The notes beneath the pieces are model-generated. The model searched no databases, was not told where the DNA came from, and saw only the letters and a program-made list of their open reading frames with translations. Shown here piece after piece: positions 8,112-16,451 of a stretch of DNA of 40,587 nucleotides. Position 1 is the first letter of the stretch. Each line of letters starts with the position of its first letter. The stretch is taken from positions 1 to 40,587 of the forward strand of contig CAIKHZ010000292.1 in the NCBI GenBank assembly GCA_903827375.1. The letters run 5' to 3'. A program made the position numbers and the translations under genes. Source of the DNA: Akkermansiaceae bacterium. GTDB lineage: Bacteria; Verrucomicrobiota; Verrucomicrobiia; Verrucomicrobiales; Akkermansiaceae.

Positions 8112-9773
8112 CTACGCTGGTTCGTGGTAACCCTCTTCCCCATGATCACTGAGGTCGAGGCCCACTTCTTCATTCTCCTCGGTCGGCCGCAACCCGACAA
8201 CGGCCTTCACGACGAGAGCAATAACGGCAGTGGCAACCACCGCCAGCACGATGGTCAGGCCAACGGCTTTCAATTGTTCAATCACCAAGCCGCCATCGGC
8301 GACGAGTTTGGCGCAGCCATTGGTGGTGGCGAAGTTGGCCGGAGTGGCAATGGCCAGATTGCCATTGACCTTGTTGGTGGCAAGCAGGCCGGTGATGATG
8401 GCACCGAGAGTGCCGCCCACGGCGTGGACTCCGAAGGTATCCAGCGCGTCGTCATAGCCGAAGAACCGCTTCACCGTGGTGCAGAAGAACAGAGGCACCG
8501 ACCCGGCGAGCAGGCCGATGATGAGCGCGCCTTTGACGGTGATGAAACCGCAAGCCGGAGTGACCACCACCAGACCGGCGACAGCACCCGAGCAGAAACC
8601 TAGGATAGATGGCTTGCCGCGGGTGATCCATTCGAGCACCGGCCAGACGAAACAGGCGACTGCTGTGGCCACCGTGGTGGTGGTGAAGGCGTTGGCAGCG
8701 ACCACGTCGGCAGCCAGGGCGGAACCGGCGTTAAAGCCGTACCAGCCGACCCATAGCATACCGGTGCCGATAGCGCACAAGACCATGCTGTGTGGAGCCA
8801 TGACCGTCTTGCCGAAGCCACGGCGTTTGCCGAGAATGAGACACAGGACGAGAGCGCTCCAACCTGAAGACATGTGGACGACGGTGCCGCCGGCAAAGTC
8901 GATCGCAGCGATCTTGGCACTGCCATTGAAGACGCCGTTCATCAGGCCATCGAAGCCCCAAACCATGTGTGCCAGTGGGAAGTACACGACGAACATCCAC
9001 AAGGTGATGAACAACATGATGGCGGAAAATTTCATGCGCTCGGCGATTGCGCCGACGATGAGTGCCGGGGTGATGATGGCAAACATCAATTGATAGATGG
9101 CAAAGACATTGTGGCTGATCCAAGCGCTGTAATTGGTATTGGGCAGGCTATCCACACCTTCGAAAAAGCAATACTTGAGGCTGCCTAGAATGGGGGCCCA
9201 GAACGGAGCTCCCTCGGCCGGGTGTTCGCCGAAGACCATCGAGTACCCGCACACCACCCACAGGATGGTCACCAAGCCGGCACAGCCGAAGCATTGCGCC
9301 ACCACCGATAGGACGTTTTTCCGGCGCACCAGGCCACCGTAAAACAAGGCGAGACCAGGCAGCGTCATGAACAGCACCAGCGCGGCACATATCATCATGA
9401 ACCCGTTGTGGCCCGGCCCTGGAAGGCCCGCCAGCTTGGACTTGTACTGCTCTTCGGGCTTCGCCGTGGCAGCCGGCCCAGGCGCGGCATTATTGAAATA
9501 TTGCTCCATATCCGCAACCCGTTGTTCCAGACTGGGTTCCTTCACCGTCTCAGCAGGTGCGGCAGCAGGAGCGGCAGCAGGAGCGGCAGCAGGAGCGGCA
9601 GCAGGAGCGGCAGCGGGAGCGGCAGCGGGTGTCTCAGCGGCGTCTTGGGCCATGGTTCGGGGCGCGAAGGCTCCAAATGTCAGGCAACTGGCACATAGAA
9701 GTGCAAAATATTTTTTGATTCGGAATTTAGGCAAATCATGGTGATGCATCGGATTGTTTATTGGGTCGTTCAT
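8112..9773 (-). CDS. amtB: Ammonium transporter AmtB/Amt
   Basis: Inner-membrane ammonium channel of 553 residues, longer than the usual 400-450. The order is a signal peptide (IKKYFALLCASCLTFGAFA), an Ala-Pro linker of six AAPA units, a short helical patch (EPSLEQRVADMEQYF) and then the transporter core. Core landmarks: GLALFYGGLVRRKNVLS (conserved second helix start), FAIITPALIVGAIAERMKF, FAGGTVVHMSSG, the pore-histidine helix HAVGGTLGAIITGLLA, and a cytosolic tail ending EEVGLDLSDHGEEGYHEPA, which resembles the conserved Amt tail. No glnK is adjacent. It is divergent from a TorF-type porin and sits behind a sigma-54 promoter at 9907-9921, so nitrogen-limitation control is likely. The start could instead be the ATG at 9749; neither has a clear Shine-Dalgarno sequence. 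Confidence 0.95.
   Translation of the reverse strand: MNDPINNPMHHHDLPKFRIKKYFALLCASCLTFGAFAPRTMAQDAAETPAAAPAAAPAAAPAAAPAAAPAAAPAETVKEPSLEQRVADMEQYFNNAAPGPAATAKPEEQYKSKLAGLPGPGHNGFMMICAALVLFMTLPGLALFYGGLVRRKNVLSVVAQCFGCAGLVTILWVVCGYSMVFGEHPAEGAPFWAPILGSLKYCFFEGVDSLPNTNYSAWISHNVFAIYQLMFAIITPALIVGAIAERMKFSAIMLFITLWMFVVYFPLAHMVWGFDGLMNGVFNGSAKIAAIDFAGGTVVHMSSGWSALVLCLILGKRRGFGKTVMAPHSMVLCAIGTGMLWVGWYGFNAGSALAADVVAANAFTTTTVATAVACFVWPVLEWITRGKPSILGFCSGAVAGLVVVTPACGFITVKGALIIGLLAGSVPLFFCTTVKRFFGYDDALDTFGVHAVGGTLGAIITGLLATNKVNGNLAIATPANFATTNGCAKLVADGGLVIEQLKAVGLTIVLAVVATAVIALVVKAVVGLRPTEENEEVGLDLSDHGEEGYHEPA
9559..9630 (-). repeat. 12-bp tandem repeat coding an Ala-Pro linker in AmtB
   Basis: Six units of GCGGCAGCAGGA (plus-strand sense) run from 9559 to 9630. 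The first four are identical and the last two carry A-to-G or A-to-T changes. They encode six AAPA units between the signal peptide and the transporter core. Such runs change length easily by slippage, always in steps of four residues. Confidence 0.9.
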
Positions 9774-9906
9774 CGGGGGTTGGTGGTCAGAGGTTGGAGT
9801 TGGGGTTGGGCAATTTAGTTGCTGGAATCATAGTCATTCGTCCTTCGTTCAGTGCTCAAGAATTCAAAAATGCCAAGGGCAGGGACGCTTCGGCAAGCAG
9901 GGGATA

Positions 9907-9921
9907 GCAAACCGCGTGCCA
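9907..9921 (-). promoter_or_regulatory. Sigma-54 (RpoN) -24/-12 promoter of amtB
   Basis: The minus strand reads TGGCAC-GCGGT-TTGC, an exact match to the RpoN consensus TGGCAC-N5-TTGC. It lies 134-148 bp before the amtB start, giving a leader of about 120 bases. No obvious NtrC dyad was found nearby. The remainder of the 386-bp gap (9774-10159) holds no gene; it would also carry the promoter of the rightward porin gene. Confidence 0.82.
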
Positions 9922-10159
9922 ATTTTCGCTTTCTCGATGTGCGAGTGCTGGAAACTTTTCAAATTTCGTCAGTCCTAGAGGAATTGGGGGTGGAGGAAAT
10001 AGGTCTGGACAAATTCCTAGGATTCGTGAACTTTCACGGCCGAGGAATTATGATGATTTCGTGATGGAAGTGGCAAAAGCTAGTTTCCGTGGTTTTCATT
10101 CATGGTCCGGCAATTGGCTTGGGCCGACAAGCTGGTAGAAATTTAACCAAGAATCGACG

Positions 10160-10894
10160 ATGCGCCCCATTTTTCAGTACACTTTTGCCGCGCTAGCAGC
10201 GATGACAGCCATGGCGTCAGCGGCTTCCCCTGCGGAGGTTGACTACGAACTTCACACGAAATATTCCAATGAATATTTGTTTCGTGGTCTCAATCTTGGC
10301 AAGGATCTGGTCGAGGTTGGAGCGGATGTCACGGCTGACGTGCGCGGCGTGGGGCTGAGCGCCGGGGTTTGGTATGGCTCGTTCCAAGACAATGCGGTCC
10401 CCGGGTTGGGAAGCCCCCACCAGGATGCCATTGAATTGGACCTTTACGGGCAGGTATCCAAGAACTTCGGCTTGTGCACCGGCTCGATCGGCTACATCTA
10501 TCGCTATTTTGAGGCCAATGACAACAACACGCTTAACAGCCAGGAAGTGGTTTTCGGGCTGTCTCACCAGTTTTGGGGAATTGACACGTCGTTGACGTAT
10601 TATTGGGGAGTCGAAAAGGACAACGATGGTTACTCTGAATTTGCTCTGGGTAAGGGTATTGAATTGAGTCACAGTCTTGTCCTTAACTGCGGTCTGGCCC
10701 TCGGGTATCTGGCCGAGAAAGGGCAATTGACCGCCCTGACGAGCAAGTTGTCATTGGATTGGGGAGTCACGCACACAGCGACAATCTCACCGTTCGTCAA
10801 ATGGTCCGTATCTCTGAGCGATGACAACGACACGACCTACTACGGATCCAAAAATCAGATTGTCGGCGGGATGATGCTCTCGGTGGCGTTCTGA
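10160..10894 (+). CDS. TorF-family putative porin (outer-membrane beta barrel)
   Basis: A 244-residue exported protein: signal peptide (FQYTFAALAAMTAMASAAS), then alternating amphipathic strands rich in Tyr, Asn and Asp, with the C-terminal phenylalanine (MMLSVAF) expected for a barrel recognised by the BAM machinery. The YSNEYLFRGLNLGKDLVEV block is typical of the TorF/Gcw_chp group, often annotated as a putative porin. It starts 386 bp from the divergent amtB and is followed after 26 bp by a truncated haemoglobin, so co-transcription with the latter is likely. A role in passage of small nitrogen compounds is an inference from neighbours only. The start ATG has no strong Shine-Dalgarno site. 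Confidence 0.8.
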   Translation: MRPIFQYTFAALAAMTAMASAASPAEVDYELHTKYSNEYLFRGLNLGKDLVEVGADVTADVRGVGLSAGVWYGSFQDNAVPGLGSPHQDAIELDLYGQVSKNFGLCTGSIGYIYRYFEANDNNTLNSQEVVFGLSHQFWGIDTSLTYYWGVEKDNDGYSEFALGKGIELSHSLVLNCGLALGYLAEKGQLTALTSKLSLDWGVTHTATISPFVKWSVSLSDDNDTTYYGSKNQIVGGMMLSVAF

Positions 10895-10920
10895 TCTCCG
10901 AGACCACAGGAAAAGCCCCC

Positions 10921-11316
10921 ATGGCAACGCAATCACTCTACGAACGGGTCGGCGGGCAAGCCGGGGTCGAGCAACTCATCGGTAGTTTCTACCAGCGGGT
11001 TCTGGCCGATGCGCAGCTCAGCCCGTTTTTTGCGCACATTCCTATGGACAAATTGCGCTACATGCAGGTGGAGTTTTTCACTTCGGCGCTGGGAGGGCCG
11101 CTTCAGTACTCGGGCCGCCCGCTGGCCCACGTTCATCATGGCCAAGGGATCACGAAAGCCCATTTGCGCCGCTTCACGGAACACCTCCTTGCCTCCCTCG
11201 AAACGCTCGCCTTGAGCCAGTCGGACATTCAGAGTATCTACACCCGTATCGCTCTCGAAGCTGATGACGTCGCCGATGATGCCGACGGCCTCGGCAGCGG
11301 CTGCGAGGCCGGCTGA
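10921..11316 (+). CDS. Group I truncated haemoglobin
   Basis: A 131-residue cytosolic haem protein with the 2-on-2 globin signature: SLYERVGGQAGVEQLIGSFY at the N-terminus with B10 tyrosine Y24, the GGPLQYSG block at 58-65, and the haem-ligating proximal histidine best aligned to H72 in HVHHGQGI. The family binds O2 or NO and often detoxifies NO. The C-terminal tail is acidic and Gly-rich (DDVADDADGLGSG) and extends past the globin fold. An AGGAA lies 13 bp before the ATG. It lies 26 bp after the porin gene and near amtB, consistent with a nitrogen-metabolism context. It converges with rodA, the two stops being 4 bp apart. Confidence 0.92.
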   Translation: MATQSLYERVGGQAGVEQLIGSFYQRVLADAQLSPFFAHIPMDKLRYMQVEFFTSALGGPLQYSGRPLAHVHHGQGITKAHLRRFTEHLLASLETLALSQSDIQSIYTRIALEADDVADDADGLGSGCEAG

Positions 11317-11320
11317 TGCC

Positions 11321-12526
11321 TCAGGTTGGCTCCGGTTTCAATTGGAGCATGGGTCGTTGGTTGCGGTGGATCCAAACGCTCTGGACCAGGCCTAGCAAGA
11401 ACATGCAGATGACCACGAAGGTCCCGGAGTAGCTGACCAGCGGCAAAGGGATGCCGGTGATGGGCAGCAGCAGCACGCACATGCCGATGCTTTCAAAAAC
11501 GTGGGCAAAAAGCAGTGCGATGACTAACGAAACGACCAGTCGTCCGCACAAGTCGCGGCTATAGAAGGCCACAAAAAGGCACTGGAGCAGCAACATGGCA
11601 TAGGCGGTGAGCAGCAACAAGCTGCCGCGAAATCCCAACTCCTCTCCGATCACCACGAAGATGTAGTCGTTGTGCGCCGTGTATTTTGATGGATATCCCT
11701 TGGCAAACAGGGAGTTGCGCTCAGCCGGGGCACCCCAGCCCACACCCTTCCAGCCGGCCTTGCCCACCGCCATGGTGGCATAATGGGCCGAATACCCTTG
11801 ATCGGTCACATCCACTTCCCGTCCCTGCACCATCCGCAGCCATAGGTCAATGCGCCCAGGCCCACGCTTGGACACCATCGGCAACACCACAAAATAGAGC
11901 ACCGGCAGCAGCATCACCCCAATCAGCCCCAACAATGACAGGTACCGGTACGGCACGCCGCCCACCAACATCGCCACCAGCGAGGCGGGAATCCACACCA
12001 GTGCCGAGCCCATGTCCCCCATTTTCATCACCACCAGAAACGGAACCCCGGCCAGTGCCCCAATGATGGCAATTCGGGCAATGGGCGAGCCGAGCCACGG
12101 GTGGAGTTTGGGCAAATCCTGCAGCAACCAGGAAATGAGCAGAATGCCCGAGGTGATGCCAAGCGACGCCGGTTGAAACGACAGCCCGAGAATCGTGAGG
12201 CGCACCGGTTGGACCGCGTCGGGCTGGGTCATGCCCACAAACATCAGCACCAGACTCACCACATAAAACGGAATCCCCAACCAGCGAATCCACCGGTAAT
12301 CCACCAGCGCCGCCCCAAAAAATGCCACGCTGCCCACTAAAATCCAGTTCTTCTGGCTCCACGCGTAGTACACGCCCGCCGTGCCAAACTGGCTCTTCAG
12401 GTCGGGGTTGAGAGGCAAGTGCCTGGCCGCACTCTCGATCATGAACACGCCAAAGATGAGGAGCCCATACATCACTAGTATTAGCACCCAGTTCATCCCA
12501 AGAATTTTCCGCAAAAACGGCGTCAT
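11321..12526 (-). CDS. rodA: Peptidoglycan polymerase RodA (SEDS family)
   Basis: A polytopic inner-membrane glycan-strand polymerase of the elongasome, normally working with a class B PBP. About ten membrane segments are visible. SEDS landmarks: the large loop with QGYSAHYATMAVGKAGWKG, then HNDYIFVVIGEELGFRGS (conserved in RodA/FtsW), FESIGMCVLLLPITGIPLPL and VSYSGTFVVICMFLLGL. The protein from the ATG at 12526 (MTPFLRKILGMNW) has 401 residues. The frame is open to 12742, but that extension runs into a GC-rich duplicated element and looks non-coding; ATGs at 12547 and 12583 are alternatives. No mreB, mreC or PBP2 gene is adjacent within the window. Confidence 0.94.
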   Translation of the reverse strand: MTPFLRKILGMNWVLILVMYGLLIFGVFMIESAARHLPLNPDLKSQFGTAGVYYAWSQKNWILVGSVAFFGAALVDYRWIRWLGIPFYVVSLVLMFVGMTQPDAVQPVRLTILGLSFQPASLGITSGILLISWLLQDLPKLHPWLGSPIARIAIIGALAGVPFLVVMKMGDMGSALVWIPASLVAMLVGGVPYRYLSLLGLIGVMLLPVLYFVVLPMVSKRGPGRIDLWLRMVQGREVDVTDQGYSAHYATMAVGKAGWKGVGWGAPAERNSLFAKGYPSKYTAHNDYIFVVIGEELGFRGSLLLLTAYAMLLLQCLFVAFYSRDLCGRLVVSLVIALLFAHVFESIGMCVLLLPITGIPLPLVSYSGTFVVICMFLLGLVQSVWIHRNQRPMLQLKPEPT

Positions 12527-12647
12527 GTGGCTTAGCGCCGCCACCATACCCAGCCCACCACCAATGGCAAGGCACTCGTGCATTTTCTCATCGCGCCACG
12601 TCTTCGCACGACCCTTGGCAAGCGTCATCGCGAGAGACGCAGCACGG

Positions 12648-12927
12648 TCAGCCTGCGACCGGAGGCATGCGAGCCCGTGGCGTGGCTGCCGCGTCTCGCG
12701 GCAGGCCGTGGCTGCGCGCCTCCGGCCGCAGCGCCCATGCAAAAGCGAATGCAGCGTGCGCCAAACTCAGCGCATTCTCCAAGCATGGGCTGCTCCTGGC
12801 TCGCGCTGCGGGACGCAGCACGCACAGCCTGCGACCGTCAGCCTGCGACCGGAGGCCTGCAAGCCCGTGGCGTGGCTGCCGCGTCTCGCGGCAGGCCGTG
12901 GCTGCGCGCCTCCGGCCGCAGCGCCCA
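12648..12927. repeat. Duplicated 90-bp GC-rich palindromic element
   Basis: Bases 12648-12737 recur at 12838-12927 (offset 190) with about two differences, and partial similarity continues on both sides. Each copy has the perfect hairpin CTGCCGCG-TCT-CGCGGCAG and an outer GGAGGC...GCCTCC pairing. It occupies the 530-bp gap between rodA and the next gene. The open frames across it on both strands have repeat-derived, Arg/Ala-rich products and are not genes. It looks like a REP-type or other non-autonomous dispersed element. Confidence 0.85.
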
Positions 12928-13056
12928 GGCGAAGCGAATGCAAGCGCATCCTGCCCGCCGCTATTCTTCAGCGGGGTGTCTCACTTCCGAGGTAGCAAGA
13001 TCGAGCTTAGGTGTTCTGAGGCTTGCAGAAACGAGTAAACCACAGCAAGCTGGGGC

Positions 13057-14247
13057 GTGTCTGAGACCAATGAAAGCGCGAGGCGGTGGAGCGGGTACGT
13101 GTGCCCGGATTGCCGGTTGGTGTTCCGCGTGCCGCGGGACCATGATGGTAGCGGCTTGGTTTGCCAAGGCTGCCGACGCTTGTTGCGCCTCCCCACAGCC
13201 GGTGAGCCGACCCCGCCGCTGCTGGCCGAGCCAGTCAAAATCACCACCCTGGCAGCTCAGCCAGTGCCCGCTGACGCCTCCAGAGAGGTGCCTGACTCAC
13301 AGCGAAGCAAGCGCCGGGTACGCAAACGACGCAGCGCCGAATCCCAAAGCGAGACGCCCGGGCGTCCGTCTTGGGAGCTCGAAAACTCCCGACGTGCCAA
13401 GTCAAACGGGTATGAGCGCCGCTCCATGCAATGGATGTTAGGCGGTGGCTTGGCCATCTTCGGTCTGGCTGCCTGGGGCAGCTGGTTTGTGCTACGGGGT
13501 GACGCCGACAAGGCCAAGCCGACGGCTGAGGTCCCAAGGCCATCGCCAAGTCCGGCCGCGCCAGCGGATTCTGCCGGTGTGGCCGAGTTGCCCGCAATCA
13601 TGCAGCGCAGCGTGCCATCCATCTTAACTGAGATTGAGCCGCTGGCCCGCAAGTTTCTAGAAGCAAAATCCCCCGACGAGTTGCTGCCCGTGATCCGCAA
13701 TCCGCTGCGGGCCAAGCCGCGTTTGATGCGCCTATACCCGAAGGGCCGCATCGAGCCGCCTGGCTTGGCGCAATTCAATACCAGCGGCAATCTGGTCATT
13801 GGCGACTCCTCGGCAGTGGTCGAAGTCCGCACACGCAATTTTGAAACCCGCCAACTCACCTTCGTCGTGACTCGTGAGGGCCTCAAGATCGACTGGGAAA
13901 GCTGGGCAGGTTGGTCCGAGATGACGTGGCCGGCCTTGCTCGCCGAATTGCCCACCCAAGCCACCGCGTTTCGCGTGGTCGTCAAACGCGTCGATTACTA
14001 TAACTTCAGTTTTTCCGATGACAGCCAATGGCAGTCCTATGGCCTGGAGTCCCCCGATGGCGAACACATGATCTTCGGCTACGTGCAGCGCGGCTCTGCT
14101 GCTGCCGAAAAAATCCACATGAGTCCTGATGTCGAACAGGCAGCAATGATTGTCAAAATCCGCTTTCCCGCGCAAGTTGCCTCATCTAACAATCAAGTGG
14201 TGATCGATGACGTGCTCTCCAACGACTGGCTGGAGAAGGATGAATGA
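13057..14247 (+). CDS. Hypothetical zinc-ribbon single-pass membrane protein
   Basis: A 396-residue protein of unknown function. Residues about 15-45 form a zinc-ribbon-like knuckle pair (YVCPDCRLVFRV and LVCQGCRRLLRL). A charged, disordered segment follows, then one membrane helix (MLGGGLAIFGLAAWGSWFVL, about 128-147), a Pro/Ala-rich linker and a C-terminal domain of about 230 residues with no motif I recognise. The topology suggests a cytosolic zinc ribbon and an exported C-terminal domain. The start is GTG (SETNESARRW). Its stop overlaps the next ATG by 4 bases (ATGA), so the two are probably translationally coupled and may share a process. Confidence 0.75.
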   Translation: MSETNESARRWSGYVCPDCRLVFRVPRDHDGSGLVCQGCRRLLRLPTAGEPTPPLLAEPVKITTLAAQPVPADASREVPDSQRSKRRVRKRRSAESQSETPGRPSWELENSRRAKSNGYERRSMQWMLGGGLAIFGLAAWGSWFVLRGDADKAKPTAEVPRPSPSPAAPADSAGVAELPAIMQRSVPSILTEIEPLARKFLEAKSPDELLPVIRNPLRAKPRLMRLYPKGRIEPPGLAQFNTSGNLVIGDSSAVVEVRTRNFETRQLTFVVTREGLKIDWESWAGWSEMTWPALLAELPTQATAFRVVVKRVDYYNFSFSDDSQWQSYGLESPDGEHMIFGYVQRGSAAAEKIHMSPDVEQAAMIVKIRFPAQVASSNNQVVIDDVLSNDWLEKDE

Positions 14248-15650
14248 GCCCAACCATGAACCAGACGACCTACGACAAGGCGCTTGAACTGAACCTCGAC
14301 CCGCAGGTGTACGGGACGTTTGCGGAAATCGGCGCCGGCCAGGAAACCGCCAACTGGTTTTTCCGCGCATCTGGCACCGCTGGGCTGGTCGCCAAGTCGA
14401 TCTCAGCCTATGACATGACCATGAGCGACGCGATCTATGGCCGGGCGTCGCGCTACGTGTCCGCGGAACGCCTCACCGCCATGCTCGACCATGAGTATGC
14501 CATTCAACTCGAGCGCCTCGCTCCGAGCCGAGGCCCCAGCACCACATTTTTTTCGTTTTGTAACACCGTGCGGGCCCGCGGTTGGCAGGACTCCGGCGAG
14601 TGCCACGGCTGGCTGGGCATGCGTTTTCAAATCCAACCCGGCGACGCGCCGTCGGATATCGTCCTGCACGTTCGGATGTTAGACCGGGAGACCACCGATC
14701 AAATGGACGCTCTGGGCATCATCGGAGTGAATCTGATCTACGCGGCGTTTCGCCACCGTGGCAGCTTGAAACGCTTCGTCGAGGCCCTGGTGGAGAACGT
14801 CGTACCCGGGCGGGTCGAGATCGATCTGCTGAAGCTAACGGGACACGGCTATGATGACTTTGATAACCGACTTTGCGCCCTCCAACTGGTGGCTAGCGGA
14901 CTAACGGATGCGACGATGTTTCTGCCGAGTGGCGAGGTGGTGCAGCCTGCCGAGGCGCTCTACCGGCGGCCGGTGCTGTTGTTGCGCGGGAGTTTTGATC
15001 CGGTGATGAACGTGCATCTGGCAATGCTTGGGCAGGCAAATCGCGGGTTCGTCGCTGGATTGGAAGCCGAAGATAATGGACAGGAAATGCGGCTTTGCGA
15101 GATTTCGTTAGATAATCTACTGCGCGGTCAGGACATTGATTTGCAGGGATTTTTGGATCGGGCAGACGCCTTGCAAGCTCTGGGGGAAACCGTGCTGCTA
15201 TCTCGCTGCGCCGAGTTTCACCGGATCGCCGGGTTTCTCAACCGCTGCACAACCCAGCCGGTTGGCATCATCCTGAGCATCGGCCTCCTCAATGAATTAT
15301 TCAAAGCGAAGTGGTCGGAAAACCTCCCCGGAGGATTGCTAGAATCCTTCGCGAGGCTGTTTCTCAAGCGAGTGACGTTGCATGTATTTCCGTGGAAAAA
15401 CCGTCGCAGCGGCGAATTGGTGACGGTAGAGAATTTCCGGGCACCAGCGGACTGCGTGCATCTCTATCAACATTTCCGGGACAACGCGCGGATCCTCGGC
15501 ATGGCTTGCGAGGATGAGGAAATGTTGCTGCACACCGGTCGAGACGTCTGTCGGATGATTATTGAGGGGGACCAACGCTGGCAACGTCTGGTGCCAGAGG
15601 TGGCCTGGGCAATGGCCCAACGCCATGCACGCCAGCGTTTGGCCTCATGA
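14244..15650 (+). CDS. Conserved cytosolic protein of unknown function, GTFAEIGAGQE family
   Basis: A 468-residue soluble protein. I recognise the N-terminal block YGTFAEIGAGQETANWFFRA and the phrases RYVSAERLTAMLDHEY, CHGWLGMRFQIQP, ALGIIGVNLIYAAF and NRLCALQLVASGLTDATMF as hallmarks of a widespread bacterial family of about this size. Its biochemical role is not known to me. Automated names that imply an outer-membrane receptor would be unsupported: there is no signal peptide, no barrel-like C-terminus and no nucleotide-binding loop that I can see. It is coupled by a 4-base overlap to the zinc-ribbon membrane gene upstream. An internal ATG at 14256 (MNQTTYDKALELNL) is an alternative start. 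Confidence 0.85.
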   Translation: MSPTMNQTTYDKALELNLDPQVYGTFAEIGAGQETANWFFRASGTAGLVAKSISAYDMTMSDAIYGRASRYVSAERLTAMLDHEYAIQLERLAPSRGPSTTFFSFCNTVRARGWQDSGECHGWLGMRFQIQPGDAPSDIVLHVRMLDRETTDQMDALGIIGVNLIYAAFRHRGSLKRFVEALVENVVPGRVEIDLLKLTGHGYDDFDNRLCALQLVASGLTDATMFLPSGEVVQPAEALYRRPVLLLRGSFDPVMNVHLAMLGQANRGFVAGLEAEDNGQEMRLCEISLDNLLRGQDIDLQGFLDRADALQALGETVLLSRCAEFHRIAGFLNRCTTQPVGIILSIGLLNELFKAKWSENLPGGLLESFARLFLKRVTLHVFPWKNRRSGELVTVENFRAPADCVHLYQHFRDNARILGMACEDEEMLLHTGRDVCRMIIEGDQRWQRLVPEVAWAMAQRHARQRLAS

Positions 15651-15788
15651 AGATATGTCCCGAATCTATGGACGAAGAAGAGCGACTCAGATCAACAAGT
15701 CACCGTAGCCGACCTGCATGAACCTCACCCTTTCAACCCCGACATCTCTGCCCTGATCCGGCAGCAGGAGGAATGCGAAATCAAGAAC

Positions 15789-16322
15789 ATGATCCCACGT
15801 GCCATCACAGGTTTTCTGGCATTTGTATGCTGCCATTGCCCTCTGCTCGCGGAGAACCTTGCCAAGCCACGAATTGAGGTATTCAAAGCCAAACGGGAGT
15901 TGCGACTTTATGACGGAGACCTGCTTGTTAAGACTTACCATATAGCACTCGGATCCAATCCTGTGCCGGCTAAAGAGCGTGAGGGCGATAGAGCCACGCC
16001 AGAAGGTTCGTATTTCATCTGCCACAAGAATCCGCAAAGTCAGTATCACCTATCTTTGGGCATCAGCTATCCCGGTCCTGCGGATGCCAAACGGGGGTTG
16101 AAGGCCAATCTAATATCAAAGCGGGAATACAATGCCATTCTGAAGGCAGATGCAGACCACAAAACACCGCCGTGGAACACGAAGCTCGGTGGGGAAGTGT
16201 TCGTGCATGGCAACGGTTCCTCACCCGACTGGACATGGGGATGTGTGGCACTAGACAATCCTGACATCGAAGAACTGTATCGACTGGTTCCTGTTAAGAC
16301 GCAGATTACGATTCACCCATGA
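15789..16322 (+). CDS. L,D-transpeptidase (YkuD domain) family protein
   Basis: A 177-residue exported protein: signal peptide (ITGFLAFVCCHCPLLA), then a YkuD catalytic domain. The signature is HGNGSSPDWTWGCVAL with His140 and nucleophile Cys152. The N-terminal part (IEVFKAKRELRLYDGDLLVKTY) is the usual first beta hairpin of the family. YkuD enzymes form 3-3 peptidoglycan crosslinks or attach proteins to the wall; the compact form with no LysM domain resembles the ErfK/YafK-like group, in which some members have hydrolase or unknown activity. An AGGAGG at 15766-15771 lies 17 bp before the ATG, slightly far. It fits the local envelope theme with rodA. Confidence 0.9.
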   Translation: MIPRAITGFLAFVCCHCPLLAENLAKPRIEVFKAKRELRLYDGDLLVKTYHIALGSNPVPAKEREGDRATPEGSYFICHKNPQSQYHLSLGISYPGPADAKRGLKANLISKREYNAILKADADHKTPPWNTKLGGEVFVHGNGSSPDWTWGCVALDNPDIEELYRLVPVKTQITIHP

Positions 16323-16451
16323 AACGATCAAGTGAGCGCTGCGACTGGGTCAGAAATTTCATCAGCCCTTCTCATGGGTTCCAGTTGGAAATTTGGAACC
16401 GTTTGGCCCCCGGGCGTCATTTTGCGGTAGGAATCGGCAGAGATCCGCCGT

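Noticed and set aside
12527..12742. Longer RodA start at 12742
   Set aside because: The added residues come from the GC-rich hairpin element; SEDS proteins start shortly before the first membrane helix, matching 12526.
12578..13441. 287-codon open frame upstream of and overlapping the zinc-ribbon gene
   Set aside because: The first half translates the duplicated hairpin element and the rest is out of phase with the zinc-ribbon protein; composition is Arg/Ala/Pro-rich and no motif is present.
14244..15650. Reading this gene as an outer-membrane receptor
   Set aside because: There is no signal peptide, no beta-barrel pattern and no plug domain; the sequence is that of a soluble protein.
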